From Bacteroidota bacterium (lineage in GTDB: Bacteria; Bacteroidota; Bacteroidia; JABDFU01), in the NCBI GenBank assembly GCA_013286805.1, contig JABDEY010000013.1, forward strand, positions 1-39,045: DNA of 39,045 nt. The letters run 5' to 3'. The notes under the pieces are model-generated. The model did not search any database, was not told where the DNA came from, and saw only the letters and a program-made list of their open reading frames with translations. Shown piece by piece: positions 26,890-35,600 of this stretch; within the stretch, counting starts at the first letter, position 1, and each line of letters begins with the position of its first letter. A program made the position numbers and the translations under genes.

Positions 26890-28098
26890 ATGCCAGGAAC
26901 AGAACTGTTTGGAGAAGAAGAACGTAAAGAAGTAAACGATGTGATGCAAACAGGGATTCTTATGCGTTACACAAGTGATAGCTTGCGCAATAACCATTGG
27001 AAAGCCAGGGAATTTGAAACCGAAGTAAAAAAAATTACTGCAGCGGGATATGCGCATGCGGTTTCCAGCGGATCTGCTGCGATTGCTACTGCTCTCGCCG
27101 TAGCCGGTATAGGAGCCGGGGACGAAGTGATCGTTCCACCATTTACCTTTATTGCCTCTGTAGAAGCTGTATTGTTTGTTGGCGCTATACCTGTATTTGC
27201 TGAAATAGACGAAACCCTCTGCCTCAGTGCCGAAGGAATAAAAAAAGCCGTAGGCCCAAAAACCAAAGCTGTCTGCCTGGTTCACATGTGCGGCGGAATG
27301 GCAGAAATGGACAGCATAATGGCAGTCTGCAACTCAAACAAATTAGTTTTGGTGGAAGATGCCGGACAGGCTTTCGCCGCAAGCTACAAAGGAAAAATGG
27401 TAGGCTTATTCGGCAAATGCGGAAGTTATTCATTTGATTTTTTTAAAATAGCAACAGCCGGGGAAGGCGGTGTATTGGTAACAGATGATGAAAGGACATA
27501 TAAACTTGCTGAGGCTTATTCTGATCATGGACATGACCATATTGGTGGTAACCGTGGCATGGAACAACATGAGATTGTAGGATTTAACTATCGTATAAGT
27601 GAACTGAATGCCGCGGTTGGTCTTGCACAGACCCGCAAAGTACCAATGATAGTTGAAAAGAACAGGGTCAATAAAAAATTTCTGATAAATGCCTTGAACA
27701 GGACCCCTGGCATAAGCTTCAGCCGTATACCCGACCCGGGCGGAGATTCCGCTACGTTTCTGAATTTATTCCTTCCTGATACTGAAACTGCAGGGCGTTT
27801 GGTAAACGAATTGAATAATGCCGGTATCGGAGGTTTTAACTATTGGTTTAAAAATATGTACCATTTCATTAATCAATGGGATCACCTGAAAAGTATGCAT
27901 ACTGCCTCAAAATTAACGGTTCAGCTTTTAGATACTGCGCAGGATTATAAAAATCTTCACTTGCCAAAGTCCCAGGAGGTAATTGGACGGCTCATTTCAT
28001 TCGGCATCCGATGCACCTGGACTGAAAAGGAATTAGCTGAGCTTGCTGCAAAAATTTCTGCCTGTGTTTCCAAAGCCTTAAAACCTGTTGCGGTTTAA
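26890..28098 (+). CDS. kdnA: KdnA, 8-amino-3,8-dideoxy-manno-octulosonate transaminase
   Basis: KdnA is a PLP aminotransferase of the DegT/DnrJ/EryC1 family. It transfers an amino group to the 8-oxo form of Kdo (made by KdnB), giving 8-amino-3,8-dideoxy-octulosonate (Kdo8N) for lipopolysaccharide. The N-terminus MPGTELFGEEERKEVNDVM matches KdnA. The PLP-binding region has SSGSAAIATAL, D157 in VEDAGQAF, and the Schiff-base lysine K186 in FDFFKIATAGEGG. The length is 402 aa. The assignment is strengthened by kdnB 7 nt downstream and by the Kdo genes that follow. It is the first gene of the operon and divergent from lon. Confidence 0.9.
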   Translation: MPGTELFGEEERKEVNDVMQTGILMRYTSDSLRNNHWKAREFETEVKKITAAGYAHAVSSGSAAIATALAVAGIGAGDEVIVPPFTFIASVEAVLFVGAIPVFAEIDETLCLSAEGIKKAVGPKTKAVCLVHMCGGMAEMDSIMAVCNSNKLVLVEDAGQAFAASYKGKMVGLFGKCGSYSFDFFKIATAGEGGVLVTDDERTYKLAEAYSDHGHDHIGGNRGMEQHEIVGFNYRISELNAAVGLAQTRKVPMIVEKNRVNKKFLINALNRTPGISFSRIPDPGGDSATFLNLFLPDTETAGRLVNELNNAGIGGFNYWFKNMYHFINQWDHLKSMHTASKLTVQLLDTAQDYKNLHLPKSQEVIGRLISFGIRCTWTEKELAELAAKISACVSKALKPVAV

Positions 28099-28105
28099 CA
28101 GATAA

Positions 28106-29185
28106 ATGCATAAAAATTTTAAAAACATTGACAAGGTTGTTTACGGCCGCGGCAGTTTTAACAATCTGGATGTCATTCTTGCTGAAAGAAGGACTGGAAC
28201 TGATGCTTTTTTCGTCTTCCTTGTAGACAATTATTTTAAGGGTAAAGACCTTGAAAAAAGAATACCGGTAAAGCCGGAAGATGTGCTGATGTTTATAGAT
28301 GTAGACGTAAACGAACCCACAACAGAACAAATTGACAACATACGTGATACGATACTTAATGCAAAAGGGTTGCCATCGGGAGTAGTAGGAATTGGAGGAG
28401 GAAGTATACTTGATATCGCCAAAGCCTCCTCCCTGATGTTCACCAATGAAGGCTCTTCCACATTATATCAGGGGTTGAACCTCATCAAAAAACCCGGAAT
28501 TTATCATCTGGGTGTTCCAACCATTTCGGGAACCGGTGCAGAATGTTCTATGACTGCAGTATTGACAGGTCCGGTCAAAAAGTTAGGGCTGAAATGTGAC
28601 TGGACAGTTTTCAATCAGATCATACTTGATCCGGATCTTATTGCTACCGTTCCCCGGGACTGGTGGTTCTATACCGGGATGGATACCTTTATACACTGTA
28701 TTGAATCTGAAAATGGAACCTTGAATAATACGTTCAGTCACGCCTATGCTGAACAGGCATTGAAACTCTGCAAGGATATTTTCTTAAATGAGGGTTGTGG
28801 CCAGAATGCACAAAATGATGAAAAGCTGATGGTTGCTTCCCTGATGGGGGGCCTAAGCCTGACCTATTCTGAAGTTGGAGTATGTCATGCTTTATCTTAT
28901 GGGCTTTCAAAAATACTGGGAACCCGTCATTGCTATGCAAATTGTCTGGCTTTTTATCATCTGGAAGATTACTATCCGGAAGGTGTGAAGGAATTTAAGA
29001 AAATGATTGCCTTGCATAACATTACTTTGCCTCAGCTGATTTCAAAGGACTGGACTGAAAAACAACTGACTGAAATGGCAGAGGTTGCTTATTCCCTGCC
29101 CCATATGTGGATTCATGCCATTGGATCCGAATGGAAGCAAAAAATCACAATTGATATAATAAAGAATTTGTATAAGAGATTATGA
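28106..29185 (+). CDS. kdnB: KdnB, 3-deoxy-manno-octulosonate 8-oxidase (iron-type alcohol dehydrogenase family)
   Basis: KdnB oxidises the C8 alcohol of Kdo so that KdnA can aminate it. The 359-aa protein has the metal-dependent alcohol dehydrogenase fold: GVVGIGGGSILDIAKA for the dinucleotide (about residues 92-107) and PTISGTGAECSMTAVLTG. Candidate metal ligands are in GMDTFIHCIES and GVCHALSYGLSKILGTRHCYANC. The opening MHKNFKNIDKVVYGRGSFNNL and the phrase NLIKKPGIYHLGVPTISGTGAE are characteristic of KdnB as distinct from other family members. The last codons overlap kdsA by 4 nt. Confidence 0.9.
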   Translation: MHKNFKNIDKVVYGRGSFNNLDVILAERRTGTDAFFVFLVDNYFKGKDLEKRIPVKPEDVLMFIDVDVNEPTTEQIDNIRDTILNAKGLPSGVVGIGGGSILDIAKASSLMFTNEGSSTLYQGLNLIKKPGIYHLGVPTISGTGAECSMTAVLTGPVKKLGLKCDWTVFNQIILDPDLIATVPRDWWFYTGMDTFIHCIESENGTLNNTFSHAYAEQALKLCKDIFLNEGCGQNAQNDEKLMVASLMGGLSLTYSEVGVCHALSYGLSKILGTRHCYANCLAFYHLEDYYPEGVKEFKKMIALHNITLPQLISKDWTEKQLTEMAEVAYSLPHMWIHAIGSEWKQKITIDIIKNLYKRL

Positions 29186-30015
29186 AAAAAATTGTCAAAG
29201 TGGGAACGATTGAATGCGGTAGTCCGGAATTATTCCTGATTTCCGGCCCTTGTGTGATTGAGGAGGAAGCGATAATGATGAAGACTGCTGAAAAACTGAA
29301 AGAAGTGTCTGAACGATTGAAAATAAAGGTTATCTACAAATCGTCCTTTCAAAAAGACAACCGCAGCAGCCTGAAATACTATGATGGACCAGGGCTTGAT
29401 AAAGGCCTTCGGCTATTGGCCAAAATAAAAACGCAATTCGGGTTCCCTGTTTTGACTGACATTCATTACCCGGAACAGGCCGCACCTGCAGCGGAGGTGT
29501 GCGATGTCCTGCAAATACCTGCGTACCTTTGTATGCAGTCCACCTTATTGGTAGCAGCAGCCAAAACAGGCAAAACGGTGAATATAAAACATGGGCAGTT
29601 TCTTGCCCCTGACAACATGAAACACCCGCTTCAGAAATGTATAGATTCAGGCAATGATAAAGTGATCCTCACGGAACGGGGCTATACTTTTGGTTATAAT
29701 GATCTTATTCTTGATCCACGGGCATTCTACCATTTGAATAACCTGGGTTATCCGGTTGTGTTTGATGTGACACATTGCATACGTAAATATGGCATCCCCA
29801 GTGCTGATGCATCAGGCGGCGCCAGAGAATTTTTACCTGTTTTATCCCGTGCCGGGGTTGCTTCAGGTATAGATGGAATTTTTATTGAAACGCACCCTGA
29901 ACCGGCAAAAGCCCTGTGCGATGCTGCCAGTCAGCTATGCGTATATGACCTGGAAGAATTCCTGAAGCCGCTTATTGAGCTACATAATCTGGAAGTTACC
30001 TTTAGAAAAAAATGA
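29182..30015 (+). CDS. kdsA: 3-deoxy-8-phosphooctulonate synthase (Kdo8P synthase), divergent
   Basis: KdsA condenses phosphoenolpyruvate with arabinose 5-phosphate to give Kdo 8-phosphate. The barrel motifs ISGPCVIE, FQKDNRSS, VLTDIHYPEQA, LTERGYTFGYNDLILD and FIETHPEP are clear. The Cys in GPCVIE (C24) indicates the metal-dependent class. Several usually fixed residues differ: the common FLCRQTDL is YLCMQSTL here, so the Arg and Asp are lost while Gln is kept. The NVKKGQF motif is NIKHGQF, and the THSV-type loop is THCIRKYGIPSADASGG. The length of 277 aa is normal. The ATG overlaps the kdnB stop. Function as Kdo8P synthase is likely but not certain in view of these changes. Confidence 0.88.
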   Translation: MKKIVKVGTIECGSPELFLISGPCVIEEEAIMMKTAEKLKEVSERLKIKVIYKSSFQKDNRSSLKYYDGPGLDKGLRLLAKIKTQFGFPVLTDIHYPEQAAPAAEVCDVLQIPAYLCMQSTLLVAAAKTGKTVNIKHGQFLAPDNMKHPLQKCIDSGNDKVILTERGYTFGYNDLILDPRAFYHLNNLGYPVVFDVTHCIRKYGIPSADASGGAREFLPVLSRAGVASGIDGIFIETHPEPAKALCDAASQLCVYDLEEFLKPLIELHNLEVTFRKK

Positions 30016-30023
30016 TACTTTTG
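30016..30023 (+). promoter_or_regulatory. Possible internal -7 element before the transaldolase-CBS gene
   Basis: TACTTTTG fits TAnnTTTG exactly and lies directly after the kdsA stop, 59 nt before the next ATG, in the longest gap of the operon (67 nt). No TTTG is seen at -33. It could add expression of the downstream half. Confidence 0.3.
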
Positions 30024-30082
30024 AAACGCTCCGACACCACTAAATACTCATAATCACTAAAATTCAAACTAATTTTTAAACA

Positions 30083-31093
30083 ATGGAATTATACTTAGAC
30101 TCAGCAAACCTGAAGGAAATTGAAGAAGGTTTTAAATTAGGATTTTTAGATGGATTAACCACCACTCCAACTTTCATGCAGCGTGAAGGCATTACAAATA
30201 TTGACGCGACCATCGTTAAGCTTTCTAAAATTGTGCCTGTGCTTCAGATTGAAGCTCTGGGCAATACAGCCGAAGAAGTACTGAAGGAAGCTGAACGTCA
30301 GCTCAAACTTGGATTAGATCCCAAGAAAACAGTTTTTAAAATTCCGGTATCACTGGAGGGTGTGCGTGCATGTAAAATGCTTCGCAACAAGGGATATCTG
30401 GTTAATGTTCATCTTGTTTATACGCTTCAGCAGGCCTACATGGCCATGCAGGCAGGAGCCAGTTACGTATGCCCGCTTGTAGGTCGCTTACAGGATCAGG
30501 GCCATGATGCATTGACTTTAATTGAGCAATGTGTAGATGCTGTCAATTATTACGGATACAATACAAAAATTATGTTTTCCTCTGTCCGCACGAATGAACA
30601 TGTAAGAAATGCAATAAACATAGGCGTTCATACAATTACGGTTCCGTTAAAGATTTTAAAATCGCTTACAGACAATAACTTTACAACACTTGGAACAGAA
30701 CAATTTATAAAAGACACGAGGCTGATGACAGTCCGGGTACGGGAGGCAATAAATGGTGTTAATCCTGTTGTTAAGGCAGATTCCAAACTCAGTGATGCAA
30801 TCATTAAAATGACTGAATATGGGTTCGGCTGTGTGACTGTCGTAAATAAAGACGGCACCTTAAAAGGCGTATTTACCGATGGGGATTTAAGAAGAAATTT
30901 ACCCAAAGGCGGAAAAGATTTTTTAAACAGAAAAATGGGAGAATTCCAATACACTGCCCCCGTTTCAATCGATGCCGATTGCCTGTTGGATGAAGCCGCC
31001 GCATTATTCAAAAAGACCAATGTGGATACCATTTTGGTGACAAGTAAAGGAAAGGCTTTTGGTATGCTGGACATTCAGGATTTGAAAGGTTGA
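30083..31093 (+). CDS. Transaldolase/fructose-6-phosphate-aldolase-like domain fused to a CBS pair
   Basis: Residues 1 to about 215 are a small TalC/FSA-type aldolase barrel: MELYLDSANL (D6), LTTTPT (26-30), E57 in QIEALG, the Schiff-base lysine K86 in FKIPVSLEG, CPLVGR, SSVRT and ITVPLKIL. Residues about 222-336 form two CBS motifs, the first containing GVFTDGDLRR, which is the CBS signature of arabinose-5-phosphate isomerases (KdsD/KpsF). The usual TTNP Asn is Thr, and the FSA catalytic Tyr (PYVNR) is Leu (PLVGR). It sits between kdsA and the kdsC-like gene, where KdsD might be expected. I infer a regulated aldolase supplying the C5 precursor of the octulosonate; the reaction is unproven. 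Confidence 0.85.
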   Translation: MELYLDSANLKEIEEGFKLGFLDGLTTTPTFMQREGITNIDATIVKLSKIVPVLQIEALGNTAEEVLKEAERQLKLGLDPKKTVFKIPVSLEGVRACKMLRNKGYLVNVHLVYTLQQAYMAMQAGASYVCPLVGRLQDQGHDALTLIEQCVDAVNYYGYNTKIMFSSVRTNEHVRNAINIGVHTITVPLKILKSLTDNNFTTLGTEQFIKDTRLMTVRVREAINGVNPVVKADSKLSDAIIKMTEYGFGCVTVVNKDGTLKGVFTDGDLRRNLPKGGKDFLNRKMGEFQYTAPVSIDADCLLDEAAALFKKTNVDTILVTSKGKAFGMLDIQDLKG

Positions 31094-31095
31094 TT

Positions 31096-31129
31096 TTGAA
31101 TGAAGACAAAATTTGAATGAAGACAAAAT
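31096..31129 (+). repeat. 17-bp tandem duplication at the kdsC-like start
   Basis: TTGAATGAAGACAAAAT occurs twice head-to-tail (31096-31112 and 31113-31129). Each copy carries an ATG (31100 and 31117). The first opens a six-codon frame, MKTKFE, whose TGA (31118-31120) overlaps the second ATG, which starts the kdsC-like gene. Confidence 0.85.
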
Positions 31130-31830
31130 CGGACGTAAAAAATGTTTTTACAAAGAATGGCGGAAAGTTCATTACCCCGGCTTCCGTTATTTCCACCAAA
31201 CTTAAAACCATAAGAGCTTTTGTTTTTGATTGGGATGGAGTTTTTAACACCGGGGAAAAAGATGATAAGGGTAGCAGTTCTTTCAGTGAAGTCGATTCGA
31301 TGGGCACTAACCTGCTGCGGTTTGCGCATTGGATAAAGCATGACCAGCTTCCTTTAACAGGTTTAATTTCAGGCGAACACAATCATATCTCATTTTATCT
31401 GGGTAAAAGGGAGCATTTCACTTCCTGCTATTATAAAATTTCCAACAAAACAGAAGCACTGAAACACATGAGTTTACACCATCATATTAAGTCTTCGGAA
31501 GTTGCTTATGTTTTTGATGATGTACTGGATCTCTCCGTTGCACAAGAAGCAGGTGTGCGGATTTTTGTCAACCGTAAAGCAAATCCTTTACTTACAGATT
31601 ATGTTATTAAATATAAATTAGCCGATTATATTACAGCGAACGAATCCGGGAATTTTGCTGTACGAGAAGCCTGCGAGTTAATGATTGGATTGCAGGGAAT
31701 CTATGACAAGGTGATCACCGAGCGAATGAATTTTTCTGATTCTTACAGAAAATACATAGATCTCCGAAACCTGATTCAGACCAATTTTTACACAAAACAG
31801 GGCGACGAGGTCGTCGAAGCCAATCCATAA
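31117..31830 (+). CDS. kdsC: KdsC-like HAD phosphatase (Kdo8P phosphatase, divergent)
   Basis: This is a probable HAD-superfamily phosphatase that removes phosphate from Kdo8P. A 33-residue N-terminal extension precedes motif I FVFDWDGVFNTGE (DxD near residues 38-40). Motif II is the Ser in LISGE, motif III the Lys in NKTEALK, and motif IV VFDDVLDLSVAQEAG. The overall order fits KdsC, but the sequence is longer (237 aa versus about 180) with an extra C-terminal helical part (about 190-237). The first start codon lies in a tandem duplication. The stop overlaps the ATG of kdsB by one base (TAATG). KdsC function is inferred from the fold and from the operon. Confidence 0.75.
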   Translation: MKTKSDVKNVFTKNGGKFITPASVISTKLKTIRAFVFDWDGVFNTGEKDDKGSSSFSEVDSMGTNLLRFAHWIKHDQLPLTGLISGEHNHISFYLGKREHFTSCYYKISNKTEALKHMSLHHHIKSSEVAYVFDDVLDLSVAQEAGVRIFVNRKANPLLTDYVIKYKLADYITANESGNFAVREACELMIGLQGIYDKVITERMNFSDSYRKYIDLRNLIQTNFYTKQGDEVVEANP

Positions 31831-32579
31831 TGATACTTGGCATAATTCCGGCACGTTTTGCCTCTACCCGATTCCCTGGTAAAGCATTAATTGATATTCA
31901 GGGTAAGAGTATGATTCAAAGGGTTTATGAACAGGCCGCAAAATCAAAAAACCTTGCAAAGGTAGTAGTTGCCACAGACGATGAAAGAATTGCGGATCAT
32001 GTGCAGAAATTCGGAGGCGAATGTGTTCTGACCCATTCAGACCATGCCAGTGGAACTGATCGCTGCTTTGAAGCGTTGAAAAAAATCAAAGGCAATTATG
32101 AATCAGTAATGAATATTCAGGGTGATGAGCCCTTTATCAATCCCGCACAGATTGATTTACTTGCCCAAACTTTAAACCAACCCGATACAGAACTGGCTAC
32201 ATTGGTCATTCCTGTTGATTCACATGAACTGCTCTTCAGCGATGGCGAAGTAAAAGTAGTATTGAACGCTAAAATGGAAGCCCTTTACTTTAGCCGTATG
32301 GTAATCCCTTTCATAAAGGGCGTAGAACAGAAACTATGGCATAAGCAATTCCCATATTACAGACACGTAGGTATGTATGCGTATCGAAATGATATTTTAG
32401 AAAAAATTACCAAACTGAAACCTTCCTTATTGGAAAAAGCCGAATCTTTGGAGCAATTACGCTGGCTTGAAAATGGGTACAGGATTAAAACTGCCGTCAC
32501 CCTTCATGAAAGTCATTGTATCGATACTCCGGAAGATTTAGAAAGGGTCTTAAAATTGGTGAGCAGTAATAATTTGTAA
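31830..32579 (+). CDS. kdsB: 3-deoxy-manno-octulosonate cytidylyltransferase (CMP-Kdo/CMP-Kdo8N synthetase)
   Basis: KdsB activates Kdo (or Kdo8N) with CTP for transfer to lipid A. The motifs are complete: IPARFASTRFPGKALIDIQGKSMI is split here as the N-terminal CTP-binding loop, then VVATDDERI, THSDHASGTDR, NIQGDEPFI, YFSRMVIPF, HVGMYAYR and LEQLRWLENGYRI. The length of 249 aa is standard. In this operon with kdnA and kdnB, the natural substrate is probably the 8-amino sugar, as described for Shewanella. It is the last gene; heptad repeats of the convergent gene begin 33 nt later. Confidence 0.94.
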   Translation: MILGIIPARFASTRFPGKALIDIQGKSMIQRVYEQAAKSKNLAKVVVATDDERIADHVQKFGGECVLTHSDHASGTDRCFEALKKIKGNYESVMNIQGDEPFINPAQIDLLAQTLNQPDTELATLVIPVDSHELLFSDGEVKVVLNAKMEALYFSRMVIPFIKGVEQKLWHKQFPYYRHVGMYAYRNDILEKITKLKPSLLEKAESLEQLRWLENGYRIKTAVTLHESHCIDTPEDLERVLKLVSSNNL

Positions 32580-32611
32580 TCGGTCAACTTAAAGTCCGAA
32601 ATAACAATTAT

Positions 32612-32639
32612 CCGATCACCGATCACCGATCACCGATTT
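32612..32639 (-). repeat. Heptanucleotide repeat at the 3' end of the 1774-aa gene
   Basis: On the plus strand there are three exact CCGATCA units and one CCGATTT (CGGTGAT in the sense of the minus-strand gene). The repeat contains that gene's last codons (SVIGDR) and stop TGA at 32616-32618. The unit matches the repeat at 7877-7911. Confidence 0.85.
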
Positions 32640-35600
32640 CAAATCTACTTTTCTGGTTTTGTCATATGCAACCACAAAAGCATCAGGAATTCCACTACTT
32701 ACGAGTTCATCTTTCATTTTTACCGCTTCTTCATATGTCTTGAAATTACCAACAGAATAAATTGACATTCCTTTCTCGTCCTTAGTTATGTCGACACCTT
32801 TTGAAGATACACCAATAAATTTATTAGCAACCTTTATAGGAACTTCTCCTTTATAGGCACCGATCTGAACTTTAAAAACAATCCCTTTTCCTGAAATTGC
32901 TTCAGTACCAACCTTGGGCGCAACAGAATTATTGGAGATTTCACTGCCGGTTACACGTTTTCCATCTTTAAACACAATAATAAATGCATCCTTAATTCCC
33001 TTTGCAACAATCTCTTCTTTAGCCTTTAACGCGCTGTTAATATCTGTAAAGGCACCGGAAGAATAACGTTTAAGCCCGGCGTTTAAAGTCTCCGTGTAGA
33101 GTGGTTCAATATTAAACAACTGTTTGCTTGTTACAGGCTTTGAATAAACACCAACCTGTATCGTATAAATTAAACCCGCAACGGTTGCAATATCAGTGGT
33201 TTTTGCAATGCCAGCCTGTTGCTGAACAGCTGGCTGCTGAACAACGGGCTGCTGAACAACGGGCTGCTGAACAGCCAATTGCGGAGTCAGTGGAGGCTGC
33301 TTAACTTGAATAGTTGAACCCTTCTTTTTTAACAGCTCCATTGCGGCCTCAAAAGTTATTCTTTTCCCATTATAGAAAGCCACGATGAAAGCATCCTTGT
33401 ACCCCATTCCTTTAACTTTGTCTTTTGCTTTTACTGCAGACGGAAGTTCACTAAACAAACCTGCCGCATATCGAATAATTCCTGTTGGTGTAGTTTCCCC
33501 TGTTATAGGGTTCATGCCCTTAAATAAATTCTGCTGAATTGCTTTCCTAAAAGCTCCAATCTGAACCTTAAAGATAAGTCCGGAGGGTAGTTTTGTATTT
33601 ATAGGAATGGGGTGTTGATCAGAATACAAATTCACCTTATTCAAACTTATGCCTTCCGCTTCAATGACAGTTCCTGAGGCTTCATTATTTCTGGCAGATG
33701 CAGAAGCATTTGAAGCAACTTTCCCATTGTATGCCAGAACGATGTGCTGATATACTGACTTATTCAGTGAATGCAAATACAATTCAGCTTCACCTGATTT
33801 TGCTTTGGCCTCATCTTCTTCATTTTTTGCTATAAGCATTACGGAATCTGCTCTTAGCTGATAAACGCCACCCTCCGCTTTGAATTGAACAGCAAGTTTA
33901 GTAAGTGAATCAGGAACAACACTTCCGGCAGGAATAGAATCAATTATTTTCAAAATTGGATCAGCCAGCTTGTTCCTGGAATTAGCTTGTTTATGGAACT
34001 CTTCCGCTATTCTGTATTGCATTTTTGCACTATGCATGGTAGAATCGGACTGAACTCTTAGTTCTTTGTAATCAGCATACTCTTTAGTGCCCTGAATATC
34101 CTGCATTTGCTTTGGGGTCAAAAAATCAGAAGAAGAAGAAGAAGTTGAAGTTGAAGTTGAAGTTGAAGTTGATGCGGAAGACGCTGATAAAGCCGGAGTT
34201 GAAGTTGACGTTTGCTGAATGTCCGAACTTTGAGTTACCGGAGAAACTGCAGCCTTTTTAGACTGTGTTGTGCCAGGAGAAACGGAGTTTGTGCCAGATG
34301 ATACAGATGGTGTAGTAGTTTTTGTTGTTGCAGTTCCGGTAACCTTAGCCCCTTTTGACTGGGTAATTATGAGCACATTTTTCTGAGCCTTTTGTTGTGT
34401 GCTGACAACAGGACCTGTTGAATCCGGTTTTATCTTCGAATACAGTTCCTTTGCTTTGGCTTGTTTCTCCAAAGCTGTTTTTTCATTTTCATCTGCTTTG
34501 TCCAATTGATTTTGACGGTTAGAATAAGAAATATTCTGAGCTGGTTTTGCCCTGGCCTTTTGAGCCAGATCAAAATAGTAATCAGATTCATCTTTTAACA
34601 TACCGGCTCTTGTGACGTCATCAGATGAATTATTTCCAAATTCCTTAGAGTAGTCAGCAAGTTGTTCATTGTTCTTATTGAATTCATCTGTTTTTAATTT
34701 AGCTTTTGCATCTGCAACAGTTTGTTGCTTTTGAATTGCGTTTTGCTCAATTTTACCGGCCTCTTCCAATAAATGGTTTCTTTGAACAGGATCCGTTTGT
34801 GCATTGGCCTCATTCCTAATGTGAGTTGCAGAGGCCATCAAATCCTCCCCCTCTTTACGTGTTTCAGCAATCAATGATGTGGATTTAACTGTATCCTTGA
34901 TAGCGGTATTCACAGGTTTTTGAGTTTCAGTTGGGTTTGAGTCAATTACTGCCGGGTTTGAAACACCACTTGCAGGGTTTGAAACAACGGTTGCCGGCTT
35001 TGGAATACTTTCCAGAGATTGGGGGCTTTTTAAAACAGTATCCTTTAATATAACCGGTTGTTCAGGTTTATTTATTACTGATGTTTTAGCTGTTCTGGGA
35101 GTGACTAAAGCAACAGTACTGGAAGTATCCTTTCCTGAAATCCTGGCAACGCTATCCGGATTGGTCGAAGAAACAACCACTACACCGCCAGAAATTGATT
35201 CCTTAGCCTTTTTCCGGCTAACCTCTGATAATTGCAGTTTCTCATCGGCTTGTGCTTCAAGTACCGTTATCTCCTGTTCCAGTTTCTTTTTCACAGTCTC
35301 ATCTCTGGTCTTTCCCAATTCTGCATTTTTATCAAAAACAGTCCTGTTAATAGAATCGGACCAGGATTTATAATAAGACGCTTTCGTTGTTTCACGTGTA
35401 TAATCATCATTGATATCATTTGCCTCCTTTAATTTGCTGTCATATTTCCTGTTATAGGATTGTGCAGATACCAAAGCTGTATCTTTTGGAACAGTTGCAG
35501 CAGGTGAAGTTACGGCAGCACCAGTGGTAGATGAAGAAACAGCAGATGAAGTACCGGCAATGCCCGTTGTTGGGAGAGGATTCTCCTTCATCTTATAACC

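Noticed and set aside
32612-32639. CRISPR-like array
   Set aside because: The units are 7 bp with no spacers; this is a simple tandem repeat. No CRISPR array or cas gene is in the window.
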